Below are positions 7,894 through 16,153 of a DNA stretch of 64,000 bases, piece after piece. The DNA is from an uncultured Pelagibacteraceae bacterium. GTDB taxonomy: Bacteria; Pseudomonadota; Alphaproteobacteria; Pelagibacterales; Pelagibacteraceae. Below the pieces are notes generated by a model. The model made no database searches, was not told the origin of the DNA, and saw nothing but the letters and a program-made list of their open reading frames with translations. The DNA lies in contig CACBYE010000006.1 of assembly GCA_902543375.1 (NCBI GenBank), forward strand, positions 35,762-99,761, given 5' to 3'. The translations under genes and the position numbers were made by a program. Every line of letters starts with the position of its first letter. The first letter of the stretch is position 1.

Positions 7894-9336
7894 TTATTCT
7901 ACTATCAAGGTGTCTTTAGATCCACCACCTTGAGAACTATTTACAATTGTGCTTCCTTTTCTAAGTGCAACTCTTGTCAGACCACCAGTTGTAACATAGC
8001 TTGTTTTACCACTTAAAACGAAAGGTCTTAAATCTAGATGTCTAGGTTCTATGTTTTTTTCAGTGATAGTTGGCGCTGTTGATAAAGTTTCTAAAGGTTG
8101 TGCAATATATTCCCTTGGATTTTTTTTAATTTTTTGTGCTACTTCTTCTCTCTCTTTTGTGGAAGCCTTAGGACCTATCATTATCCCATACCCACCTGAA
8201 GCATTAGCTGGTTTTACAACTAATCTAGACATATTTTCTAATACATACTCTCTTTGTTTTTTGTCATGACACAAATAGGTTTCAACTTGATTCAATGTAG
8301 GTTGCTCACCTAAATAATAAACAATCATCTTATTTACATATGAATAAACTACTTTATCATCAGCTACACCTGTCCCTATTGCATTAAAAATACCTACATT
8401 TTTTTTCAACCAGCATTTAAAAAGTCCTGGAACACCAATTAAAGAGTCTTTATTAAAGGCTTTAGGGTCTAAGAAATTATCATCTAGTCTTCTATAGATG
8501 CAGTCAACTTTTAAAGGACCTTTTACAGTTTTCATGTAAACCATATCGTTTTCTACAAAAAGATCTTTTCCCTCTACCAATGCAATACCCATTTGCTCAG
8601 CTAAAAAAGAATGTTCAAAGTAAGCAGAATTATAAATACCTGGCGTTAATACTACCATGTGTGGATGAGCAGTTTTTTTAGGTATACATTCATTCATACA
8701 ATTAAAAAGTTTGTTAGTATATTGATGTATTGATGCAACTTTATACCTAGTAAAAAGTTCAGGAAAAACATCTCTCATAACCATTCTGTTTTCAAGCATA
8801 TACGAAACTCCTGAGGGTACTCTAAGATTATCCTCCAAAACTAAATAATCCCCATTTTTATTCCTGATTAAATCTACTCCAGATATATTTGCCCAAGATT
8901 TATATTTAGGTGAAAATCCTTCACATTCTTTAACATAATAAGGTGAATTAAAAATAATTTCTCTTGGTACAACATTGTCTTTAAAAATTTTCTTTTGATT
9001 ATAAACATCATCAATAAACAAGTTTAAGGCTTTAACTCTTTGTTTAAGACCTTTGGTTACTTTGTTCCATTGTGCTTTTGGTATAATTCTTGGAATTATA
9101 TCTAGGGGCCATTTTTTTTCCTCCGCCCTATTGTTAGCAGCATAAACTCTAAAATTAATCCCTCTAGCACTTATTGTACTTTGGCAATTTTTTTCAATTT
9201 CTTGAAGTTTATCTTTTCCGTATCTTTCTAAAATATTTGAAATTATAACCGCATGTTTTCGTAGTTTATTTTCACTAGTAAAATAGCCATCGTATGCTTT
9301 TGTAGCATTGTAGTTATCCCAGAGTTTCCCCGCCAT
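7894..9336 (-). CDS. Circularly permuted type-2 ATP-grasp protein
   Basis: 480 residues, the usual length of the DUF404/DUF407-type circularly permuted ATP-grasp family. Recognisable segments are the N-terminal region ending in GINFRVYAANN, the YVKECEGFSP and DNLRVPSGVSYMLENR blocks, and the C-terminal KPANASGGYGI and SQGGGSKDT near the end. ATP-grasp enzymes form amide or ester bonds by acyl-phosphate activation; no substrate is established for this family. In many bacteria it sits with an alpha-E protein, a transglutaminase-like protein and the proteasome-like peptidase Anbu. Here only Anbu is adjacent, divergently, across 105 bases. It may make a peptide or conjugate acted on by Anbu; this is inference. 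Confidence 0.88.
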   Translation of the reverse strand: MAGKLWDNYNATKAYDGYFTSENKLRKHAVIISNILERYGKDKLQEIEKNCQSTISARGINFRVYAANNRAEEKKWPLDIIPRIIPKAQWNKVTKGLKQRVKALNLFIDDVYNQKKIFKDNVVPREIIFNSPYYVKECEGFSPKYKSWANISGVDLIRNKNGDYLVLEDNLRVPSGVSYMLENRMVMRDVFPELFTRYKVASIHQYTNKLFNCMNECIPKKTAHPHMVVLTPGIYNSAYFEHSFLAEQMGIALVEGKDLFVENDMVYMKTVKGPLKVDCIYRRLDDNFLDPKAFNKDSLIGVPGLFKCWLKKNVGIFNAIGTGVADDKVVYSYVNKMIVYYLGEQPTLNQVETYLCHDKKQREYVLENMSRLVVKPANASGGYGIMIGPKASTKEREEVAQKIKKNPREYIAQPLETLSTAPTITEKNIEPRHLDLRPFVLSGKTSYVTTGGLTRVALRKGSTIVNSSQGGGSKDTLIVE

Positions 9337-9441
9337 ACAACAATTCTTTAATAATTAACCTAAATATTCAAATGCGTTATAGTTATATCAGATATGCTTG
9401 ATTTTAAATATATGATAGATAAATAAGGTTTATTAATAGTT

Positions 9442-10170
9442 ATGACTTATTGTGTTGGCATTAAAGCTCAAGACGGAATTGTATTTGCATCAGATTCTAG
9501 AACAAACGCTGGATTAGACAATGTTAACATTTATTCAAAAATGTTTGTTCATGATGTTGGTGATAGAAGTGTCATTATAGTTACTTCTGGAAACTTAGGT
9601 ACATCTCAAGCAGTTTATAAATCTATTGAAAAAGATCTTAAAGGTGACAGTGGAACAAATTTAAATACTTGTAAAGATTTCGATCAGATCGCATCCTATA
9701 TTGGATCATTAAACATTAAACATTCAGCACCTAAAGGAATAAACACAGATACAGTTTTATTAGGTTCCTCATTTTTAGTTGGTGGTCAGATTAAAGGTCA
9801 ACCATTAGAATTATACTTAGTGTACTCTCAAGGAAATTATATTAAGCCAGCTGATAGCAAACCTTATCTAGTTATTGGTGAAGTAAAATACGGCAAACCT
9901 ATTTTAGATAGAGTTATAAAACCAAGCGTATCTATTGGTGATGCATCACGTTGTGCCCTAATCTCAATGGACTCAACATTAAAAAGTGATTTAACCGTAG
10001 GCCCTCCTATCGATTTTGCTGTCTATAAAAAAGATGAATATAAAATTGCCTCACAAAAATGCTTAAATATCACTGATACTGAATATTCTAAGGTCTGTGA
10101 TCAATGGTCAGATGGTATCTTTAAGATTTTTGACTCTTTTCCAAGATTTGATTGGGAAAACAATAAATAA
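9442..10170 (+). CDS. Anbu, proteasome-related self-compartmentalised peptidase
   Basis: 242 residues. The N-terminus MTYCVGIKAQDGIVFASDSRTNAG is the Anbu signature: after Met removal Thr2 becomes the N-terminal nucleophile, with D18 and K33 in the positions expected for the Ntn-hydrolase site. Anbu is homologous to HslV and proteasome beta subunits and is reported to assemble into open ring or spiral particles; its substrates are not known. It is slightly longer than HslV and lacks a propeptide. The divergently encoded ATP-grasp protein is its usual genomic partner. No unfoldase (HslU, ClpX-like) is nearby. Confidence 0.9.
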   Translation: MTYCVGIKAQDGIVFASDSRTNAGLDNVNIYSKMFVHDVGDRSVIIVTSGNLGTSQAVYKSIEKDLKGDSGTNLNTCKDFDQIASYIGSLNIKHSAPKGINTDTVLLGSSFLVGGQIKGQPLELYLVYSQGNYIKPADSKPYLVIGEVKYGKPILDRVIKPSVSIGDASRCALISMDSTLKSDLTVGPPIDFAVYKKDEYKIASQKCLNITDTEYSKVCDQWSDGIFKIFDSFPRFDWENNK

Positions 10171-10188
10171 AATTATTTTTCCTATAAA

Positions 10189-10217
10189 CTGTAATAAATT
10201 CTTAACATAACTGAAAT
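10189..10217 (+). promoter_or_regulatory. Possible Pho box upstream of the ars operon
   Basis: Three seven-base units with 11-base spacing: CTGTAAT at 10189, TCTTAAC at 10200 and CTGAAAT at 10211. This is the 7+4+7 direct-repeat layout of a PhoB site and resembles the clearer copies before pstS. If the first two units form the box, AATAAT at 10215-10220 could serve as the -10 element. The repeats are degenerate and AT-rich, so chance is possible. Confidence 0.45.
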
Positions 10218-10239
10218 AATAACAACGAAAGGGGATTTT

Positions 10240-10461
10240 ATGTTTATAAAAAAATATCTAAAGTGGATCAGTACTTTTTTAGTTTTAGTAGGAATACTTC
10301 TTACAAACTTAAATATATATCCATTAAATATATATTTTCATGGATTAGGAGTTGTCGGATGGACTATCGCTGGATTTATTAGCAAAGATAAAGCGATACT
10401 TACTAACTTTGGATTACAAATTCCATTATTTGTTATTGGAATTTATAAGATTATTTTTTAA
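10240..10461 (+). CDS. Small membrane protein, first gene of the ars operon
   Basis: 73 residues with two or three hydrophobic segments (about 9-26, 31-48 and 56-72) and almost no polar extramembrane part. A strong ribosome site (AAAGGGG, 10228-10234) precedes the ATG. It stops directly before the arsC start (TAAATG), so it is co-translated with the arsenate genes. I do not recognise a named function; it has no metal-binding Cys or His pattern. Its position suggests a role linked to the aquaporin or to phosphate/arsenate stress, but this is only context. Confidence 0.75.
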   Translation: MFIKKYLKWISTFLVLVGILLTNLNIYPLNIYFHGLGVVGWTIAGFISKDKAILTNFGLQIPLFVIGIYKIIF

Positions 10462-10893
10462 ATGAAGAATATTTTGTTTGTATGCACAGGTAATTCAGCA
10501 AGAAGTATTATTGCTGAAAGTATAATAAATAACGAGTATGACGATAAGTATAAAGGTTTTAGTGCTGGGAGTAATCCAACAGGAAAAATTAATGAGGATG
10601 TGAAGAATTATTTATTATCAAAACATTATGATCTTTCAAATTATAGATCTAAAAATTTTAATACGTTCGTTGATAGTCAAATTAAAATGGATTATGTGAT
10701 TACAGTTTGTAATAATGCCAATAACGAAGTCTGTCCTATTTGGCCAAATAAAGATCAGATAATTCATTGGGACATAGTGGATCCTGTTAAATTACTTAAT
10801 GAAACAAACGACTTAAATAAAAAAGATGAAATAATAGAAAAAGTTTACAATAATATTCATAAAAGAATAAAGGAACTGCTTTATGAAAAATAA
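10462..10893 (+). CDS. arsC: Arsenate reductase, low-molecular-weight phosphatase fold
   Basis: 143 residues. The LMW-PTP P-loop C8-T-G-N-S-A-R14 is at the N-terminus and the general-acid Asp is in VDP (D107). A second Cys pair, C83 and C91 (VCNNANNEVCPIWP), matches the redox cysteines of thioredoxin- or glutaredoxin-coupled arsenate reductases, distinguishing it from a tyrosine phosphatase. It would reduce arsenate to arsenite. It overlaps the aquaporin gene by 11 bases, pointing to a coupled reductase-channel system like the aqpS-arsC arrangement known from Sinorhizobium. There is no arsB, acr3 or arsR in the window. Confidence 0.92.
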   Translation: MKNILFVCTGNSARSIIAESIINNEYDDKYKGFSAGSNPTGKINEDVKNYLLSKHYDLSNYRSKNFNTFVDSQIKMDYVITVCNNANNEVCPIWPNKDQIIHWDIVDPVKLLNETNDLNKKDEIIEKVYNNIHKRIKELLYEK

Positions 10894-11542
10894 AAGCCGC
10901 TATTTTCTTGCTGAACTATTAGGCAGTTGTTTTTTAGTAATGATTATTGTTGGTTCAGGTTTAATGGCTGAAAACTTAACTAATGATGTTGCTGTGATGT
11001 TAATAGCTAATACTATAGCAACAGGAGCAGGTTTATTTGTGCTCATTACAGTATTTGCTGATGTATCAGGAGCTCACTTTAATCCATTTGTAAGTATCGC
11101 AATGACAATAACAGGTAAATTAAAAAAGAAACTATTACCCTACTATATCATTGCTCAATTAGTTGGTTGCTTAATTGGTGTTGGTTTAGCTAATTTCTTT
11201 TTTGAACATGAGATTTATGAATTATCTACTAAGTCAAGAGATGGGATTTACATATTCACATCTGAGGTAATAGCAACATTAGGGCTTATAACAATAATTT
11301 TTGGTTCAATGAAGTCAGGTAAAATTGCTGTTGCTGCTAGTGTTGGGCTTTACATTACTGCAGGTTATTGGTTTACTTCCTCAACCTCTTTTGCAAATCC
11401 AGCTGTTGCTATTGCTAGAACATTTACAGAGTCTTTTACTGGTATTAGTTATTTAAATACTCCTTATTATATTTTAGCTGAGCTTATTGGAATGTTAATT
11501 GCTGTACTTATTGTTAAAAAGTTATTTTTAGAAAAAAATTGA
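10883..11542 (+). CDS. Aquaporin/MIP-family channel, AqpS-like
   Basis: 219 residues with six membrane segments and the two half-helix pore motifs. The first is NPF (N67-P68-F69) rather than NPA; the second is a normal NPA (172-174) with the selectivity-filter Arg at R179. The overlap with arsC and the pattern SFANPAVAIART match the arsenite-permeable AqpS group, so the likely role is downhill exit of arsenite made by ArsC in the cytoplasm. A general solute role (glycerol, small uncharged molecules) cannot be excluded. The Ala-to-Phe change at the first motif could narrow or reshape the pore. Confidence 0.88.
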   Translation: MKNKSRYFLAELLGSCFLVMIIVGSGLMAENLTNDVAVMLIANTIATGAGLFVLITVFADVSGAHFNPFVSIAMTITGKLKKKLLPYYIIAQLVGCLIGVGLANFFFEHEIYELSTKSRDGIYIFTSEVIATLGLITIIFGSMKSGKIAVAASVGLYITAGYWFTSSTSFANPAVAIARTFTESFTGISYLNTPYYILAELIGMLIAVLIVKKLFLEKN

Positions 11543-12030
11543 AAAATATAAAACTTACCAATCGAATAAGTTTAATTAACAAAAAATTTAAAAAAAAAGA
11601 GTTTTATCATTATCTTAAAACTTCTAATCTTTCATTAGTAATACCTAAGATTAAAGACAAATATGTAGTAGTTTCCCAAAAAAGAGTTCCAATTAATAAA
11701 ATTAATTACGAGTTTCCTTCTGGCATAGTGGAAAAAAAGGAAACAACTCTGCAATCAGCATATAAGGAATTAAGAGAAGAAACAGGATATAGATCAAGAT
11801 CAAAATTGAGTAAAATAATAACTTTTTATACTGAACCTGGAAGACTAACTACTAAAATTACTGGTTATTACACAGAAGACTTAATTAAAATTTCGAAACC
11901 AGAACAAGGTATTAGAATTCATCTTTTTAATCAAAGAGAGATATTTAAATTAATATTAAATCAAAAATTCAATAATAGTTCTCATATAGCAATGTTTTTT
12001 TATTTTATAACAGGTCTTAAAAAACTATAA
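11539..12030 (+). CDS. NUDIX hydrolase
   Basis: 163 residues. The Nudix box reads G-x5-E-x7-KELREETGY (starting at SGIVEKKE), matching the consensus with Lys for the first Arg, so the metal-binding EE pair is intact. The EFPSG before it and the overall layout resemble ADP-ribose pyrophosphatases. Translation most likely starts at a TTG at 11539, forming TTGA with the aquaporin stop (4-base overlap); no ATG fits. That makes it the last gene of the ars operon. Substrate is unknown: ADP-ribose, a damaged nucleotide or another nucleoside diphosphate derivative are all possible. Confidence 0.85.
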   Translation: MKNIKLTNRISLINKKFKKKEFYHYLKTSNLSLVIPKIKDKYVVVSQKRVPINKINYEFPSGIVEKKETTLQSAYKELREETGYRSRSKLSKIITFYTEPGRLTTKITGYYTEDLIKISKPEQGIRIHLFNQREIFKLILNQKFNNSSHIAMFFYFITGLKKL

Positions 12031-12109
12031 ACTATAGGTTGTAACAAAATATCCTTTTTATTTTAGGATTATATGATTAAATTAAGTATCAAATAATTCG
12101 GAGGCAGTA

Positions 12110-12319
12110 ATGAGAAAAAAACTAAAAAAGAATGAAAAGAAAAAAACAAAAATATTAAAATCAATTGATAAACTTAAAAATAAAATTACAGCTAAAGAAA
12201 AAAAATTATCAAGCCTTAATATTAAAATTGCTGGTCTAGAAAAAAAGGTTGCTGAAAAAAAAGCAAAAAAACTTGCTAAGAAGAATGCAGAGCAGTCTCC
12301 TGCATCTATAAATAATTAA
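12110..12319 (+). CDS. Lysine-rich coiled-coil small protein
   Basis: 69 residues, 24 of them Lys (35%), with no aromatic residues and no Cys. A heptad pattern of I/L/V at 15, 19, 22, 26, 33, 36, 40, 43 and 47 predicts a coiled coil, followed by an Ala/Lys helix and a short neutral tail. The ATG has a near-ideal ribosome site (GGAGG at 12100-12104), which supports a real, well-translated gene. It stands alone between the ars operon and ppx. A nucleic-acid or polyphosphate-binding role is plausible from charge and location, but I recognise no family. Confidence 0.7.
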   Translation: MRKKLKKNEKKKTKILKSIDKLKNKITAKEKKLSSLNIKIAGLEKKVAEKKAKKLAKKNAEQSPASINN

Positions 12320-12330
12320 TTCCAAATTGT

Positions 12331-12364
12331 CTTTCTTCCTTCTCTTAAATGAGAAGGAAGAAAG
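12331..12364. other. Perfect 14-bp hairpin with pyrimidine/purine arms
   Basis: CTTTCTTCCTTCTC at 12331-12344 pairs perfectly with GAGAAGGAAGAAAG at 12351-12364 around a 6-base loop. It starts 12 bases after the stop of the Lys-rich gene. There is no T-run on either side, so it is not a canonical intrinsic terminator; it may be a 3' stabiliser, a factor-aided terminator for both convergent genes, or part of a small RNA. Confidence 0.7.
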
Positions 12365-12375
12365 AAGCTAATTAA

Positions 12376-12418
12376 CAAAATTTAAACAGGGGAAAAAATA
12401 ATAAATATTTAAATTTTG
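12376..12418. repeat. Second inverted repeat in the ppx downstream region
   Basis: CAAAATTTAAA (12376-12386) and TTTAAATTTTG (12408-12418) are perfect complements separated by 21 bases that contain an AGGGGA element. The arms are AT-rich, so a chance origin is possible. It follows the 12331 hairpin closely, and together they fill the 166-base gap before ppx. Confidence 0.5.
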
Positions 12419-12485
12419 TAGATTATCTTAAAAAGATTAAGTTACAGAAATATTTACTTATTATTAAAGTTTAATTAATTTAAGT

Positions 12486-13997
12486 TTATTTTGAATTATT
12501 TGAATAAATTACTCTTGGCTCTAAAAATAATTCTCTAGCAAGAGCTTTAAATCTTTTGGTAACTTGTTTTGAGATTATTTCTTGATGTTGTGATGGAATT
12601 TTTAAAAATACAGCATTACCTCTTTTATACAATTTAAACTCTTCAAGAAATATCGTAGATATCGAGGTCAATGATTGTGAAAATCTCAATGCTGCACCAA
12701 CTTGTTTGCTTGAAAAAATTTCATTATTATTCAAAAAAGTTAAATACTCGATCTTTGGATTATACTTGATACTACAGTACCGCCAATAGCATGACAAAGC
12801 TAATTGTATTCTTTCTTTATGAGTCAATCTAAGTAAAGGAGTATTTATCGTTTCTTGAAATACCAATTCAGCTTTTTGAAATGCTCCCAATCCCCAATCC
12901 ATATGACTTAATACACATGCCAGATATAATAATTTCTTATTAAAGTGCTCATTACCTTCAAAAACTGGATGAATAAAATCATAATATTTTTTATAATTTG
13001 ACCCTAAATCACCTCTTTTTTGCGCAACCTTCTCAATTGCTTTGTAAAAAATTTCAGATTCTTTTACATCTTTAAAATGGTCAATTGATAAAGATCCTTC
13101 ACGCAAACCACTGATAGAACAAATAATTTTTTTTGGATTTGAAACTTTCATAATTTCATCAAGTATAATACAGCTATAAGGTAAATATGGTGTTCTAGAT
13201 TTTGAAATATACTCAACTGTTTTAAGTTTGGATTTATTAAAAGAAGAAACTTTTTCAACAAACTTAGATAAAACATTATTATCAATACTATATTGATGAA
13301 TTATGTGTACTGGATGATTATTTTGAAAAAGATGTAATTTAAATAATGCACGCCAAGTACCTCCAACTAAATATAAATTATTAAATTTCTTTTTTGAGAG
13401 CCATTTTTCATCTCTTAATAATTTTTTAATATATTTTGCTAAATTTCTTTTTTTAACTATAGGATTATTCATTAATCTTAAAACACCAACAGGTAATGAG
13501 GTTTTATTGGTTACTATATTGTTTTCAACTCGGGCTAACTCCAAGCTACCACCGCCAAGGTCAGCAACTAATCCATCAACATTTTCAAAACCTATTTTTA
13601 CTCCCTCAGCTGTGCATTTAGCTTCTTCTTCGCCTGATAATATATTAATCTTAGTTTTAAAAAGTTTTTCAACTTCATCAATAAAAGGTTTTGTATCAGT
13701 TGCTTCTCTCATAACTGCTGTTGCAATAATCTTTAGATTTGTGATTTTTGAAACATTTAAAATTTCAGAAAATCTTTTTAAAACTTTTAAAGCATATTCA
13801 GTACCAGATCTGTGAAGTTTTCTCGATTTATCTAAATTTTTTCCAAGTTCACAAACTGCTTTTTCATTAAAAAAAGGCACACGAGAAGAACTGAAATCTT
13901 CATAAATTAGCATTCTTATAGAGTTTGATCCAATGTCTATTATAGCTAATTTTGCCTGATTTAATTTTAAACTATTTTTACTTTTAATTACTTCCAC
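12486..13997 (-). CDS. ppx: Exopolyphosphatase / pppGpp phosphohydrolase (Ppx/GppA family)
   Basis: 503 residues. The actin-like ATPase fold opens with AIIDIGSNSIRML (phosphate 1 loop near residue 21) and has the second phosphate loop LVADLGGGSLEL near residue 145. A longer C-terminal domain with helical HD-like character follows. The enzyme releases phosphate from the ends of polyphosphate; Ppx and GppA cannot be separated by sequence reading. It overlaps the end of ppk by 14 bases, so synthesis and breakdown enzymes are made together. It belongs to the phosphate-starvation island that extends to about 27.4 kb. Confidence 0.93.
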   Translation of the reverse strand: MEVIKSKNSLKLNQAKLAIIDIGSNSIRMLIYEDFSSSRVPFFNEKAVCELGKNLDKSRKLHRSGTEYALKVLKRFSEILNVSKITNLKIIATAVMREATDTKPFIDEVEKLFKTKINILSGEEEAKCTAEGVKIGFENVDGLVADLGGGSLELARVENNIVTNKTSLPVGVLRLMNNPIVKKRNLAKYIKKLLRDEKWLSKKKFNNLYLVGGTWRALFKLHLFQNNHPVHIIHQYSIDNNVLSKFVEKVSSFNKSKLKTVEYISKSRTPYLPYSCIILDEIMKVSNPKKIICSISGLREGSLSIDHFKDVKESEIFYKAIEKVAQKRGDLGSNYKKYYDFIHPVFEGNEHFNKKLLYLACVLSHMDWGLGAFQKAELVFQETINTPLLRLTHKERIQLALSCYWRYCSIKYNPKIEYLTFLNNNEIFSSKQVGAALRFSQSLTSISTIFLEEFKLYKRGNAVFLKIPSQHQEIISKQVTKRFKALARELFLEPRVIYSNNSK

Positions 13998-16140
13998 TTT
14001 TAATCAATCTTAAGTGCAGTTGTTTAGGCTGCATTCTTAGTTTAGCTTTACCTCTTCCAGATAAGCTCGGATTATTCATAAAATATTCATGAGCTGAAAA
14101 GGAATCGCTCTTACTATATTTAATTTTTTTATAATTACCATCAGCTTCAAGTTCCCAGCTCTGATTAGTATCAAGATAATTTGCCAACATTATTTGATCT
14201 AAGATCTGTTCATGAACAGTCTCATTTTCAATTGGGACTAGAAGTTCTACCCTTCGATTTAAATTTCTTGGCATTAAATCAGCTGACGAAATATATACTT
14301 TTGCATTTCTATTAGGCATTTTTTTTGTGCCATTACTAAAGCAGTAAATTCTAGAATGCTCTAAAAATCTTCCTATGATACTTTTTACAAATATGTTTTC
14401 TGATCTATCTTTTACTCCTGGTCTTAAACAACAAACACCCCTTACAAATAAATGAATTTTTACACCAGCATTCGAAGCTTCATAAAATTTATCAATAATT
14501 TCTGGATCTACTAAAGAGTTCATTTTTGCCCAAATAGCTGCAAATTTTCCATTTTTAGAATTTTTAATTTCAGCATCAATATTTTCATTTAAGGTTTGTC
14601 TCATATTTACTGGCGAAATAGAAATTTTATTTAAATTTTTTGGTTTTGCGTATCCTGTTACATAATTGAAAAACTTTTCAACATCTGATGCCATTTTCTT
14701 ATCACAACTAAATAAAGACAAATCAGTATAAATTTTAGCATTTACTGGATGATAATTGCCAGTTCCTAAATGAAAATAAGTTTGTATTTTACCCTGTTCT
14801 CTTCTTAAAACTAATGATGATTTTGCATGAGTTTTATATTTAGCAAAACCATAAACAATTTGAACACCTACTTTTTCTAAACTTCTTGATAGTTGAATAT
14901 TAGCTTCCTCATCAAATCTAGCTTTAATTTCAATTAAAGCGGTAACTGTTTTTCCGTTTTCTGCAGCTGTTATTAAAGCTTTAACAATAGGTGAGTCTAG
15001 AGTTGTTCTATATAGAGTTTGTTTTATAGCTATAACTTTTTTATCATTTGCTGCTTGGTTTAAAAATTCAATTACTGAGTCAAATGTTTCAAAAGGATGA
15101 TGAACAACTAAATCTTTCTTTTTAATAGTTTCAAAAAAATTATCATTATATTCTTTTAATCTTTCAACTTCTCTAGGTGTAAAATGTTTAAATCTTAATT
15201 TTGGATTTTTTACTTTACATATTTGATCTATATCTTGAATTCCAACAAGGCCAGCAACATCATAAATATAGTCAGGATTTATATCTAATTTATTAGTTAT
15301 AAATCTTATCAATTCGTTATCACTATTTTCAAGAACCTCTAAACGAACAATATCACCCGTTCTACGTCTTTTTAAAGCCAATTCAAAAGATCTAACCAAA
15401 TCTTCTGCTTCCTCTTGAATCTCTACATCGCTGTCTCTTATTACTCTAAAAATCATTTTCTTTTCTAAATCATGATCTGGAAAAATTTCATTAGCAAAAA
15501 AACTTATTACATCATCTAGAATCACAAATTTCTTATGATTTTTTGAAGACTCAATTTCAATAAATCTAGATAATGCTTTTGGTATTACTATTATTGAGTT
15601 TAAAATCCTTTTTTTATTTTTTTTTCTTAGCTTCATTACAATTGCTCTTCCTTGATTGATTATAAATGGAAATGGATGTGCAGGATCAATTGCTGATGGT
15701 GTTAATAAAGGGTAAATCTCTTCTTTAAATATTTCTAAAAGTTTTTTTTTATCCTTAGTATTTAAATTAACTGGTTTAACTAAATTGATATTATTTTTTT
15801 TTAATTCCATAATCAGTTGAATAAAAATTTTGTTCTGTTTTTTTAATAGATTCTTAGTTTCAAGCACTACCTCATCCATTTGCTCTTCAGGTGTCAAACC
15901 ATCAGAGCTTAGTGAGTCAACTTCTTGTTTTATTTGACTATATAACCCAGCTACACGGACCATAAAAAATTCATCTAGATTAGACCCAGCAATTGATAAA
16001 AACTTTACTCTTTCATATAGAGGATTTTCGATATTTTGCGCCTCTAAAAGTACTCTATCGTTGAATTTTAACCAAGAAAGCTCTCTATTTATATATTTAG
16101 ATTTCAACTCTTCTTTATGTTGTTTTTTTAAAGCAGTCAT
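13984..16140 (-). CDS. ppk: Polyphosphate kinase 1
   Basis: 718 residues, typical for PPK1. It makes polyphosphate from ATP reversibly. The N-terminal domain begins YINRELSWLKFNDRVL; the catalytic phospholipase-D-like half contains the phospho-acceptor His in KTHAKSSLVLRR and the motif HLGTGNYHPVNAK, and a second active-site block SSADLMPRNLNRRVE. It is divergent from sixA with only 13 bases between starts, so its promoter must lie within the sixA coding region. Its place next to ppx and the pho/pst genes indicates phosphate storage linked to phosphate supply. Confidence 0.96.
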   Translation of the reverse strand: MTALKKQHKEELKSKYINRELSWLKFNDRVLLEAQNIENPLYERVKFLSIAGSNLDEFFMVRVAGLYSQIKQEVDSLSSDGLTPEEQMDEVVLETKNLLKKQNKIFIQLIMELKKNNINLVKPVNLNTKDKKKLLEIFKEEIYPLLTPSAIDPAHPFPFIINQGRAIVMKLRKKNKKRILNSIIVIPKALSRFIEIESSKNHKKFVILDDVISFFANEIFPDHDLEKKMIFRVIRDSDVEIQEEAEDLVRSFELALKRRRTGDIVRLEVLENSDNELIRFITNKLDINPDYIYDVAGLVGIQDIDQICKVKNPKLRFKHFTPREVERLKEYNDNFFETIKKKDLVVHHPFETFDSVIEFLNQAANDKKVIAIKQTLYRTTLDSPIVKALITAAENGKTVTALIEIKARFDEEANIQLSRSLEKVGVQIVYGFAKYKTHAKSSLVLRREQGKIQTYFHLGTGNYHPVNAKIYTDLSLFSCDKKMASDVEKFFNYVTGYAKPKNLNKISISPVNMRQTLNENIDAEIKNSKNGKFAAIWAKMNSLVDPEIIDKFYEASNAGVKIHLFVRGVCCLRPGVKDRSENIFVKSIIGRFLEHSRIYCFSNGTKKMPNRNAKVYISSADLMPRNLNRRVELLVPIENETVHEQILDQIMLANYLDTNQSWELEADGNYKKIKYSKSDSFSAHEYFMNNPSLSGRGKAKLRMQPKQLHLRLIKSGSN

Positions 16141-16153
16141 ATATTTAGATTTT

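Noticed and set aside
16061..16153. Upstream start for sixA within ppk
   Set aside because: The extra 31 residues are antisense to the ppk start and unlike SixA; YQLYVMRHAKSS at 16154 begins as expected.
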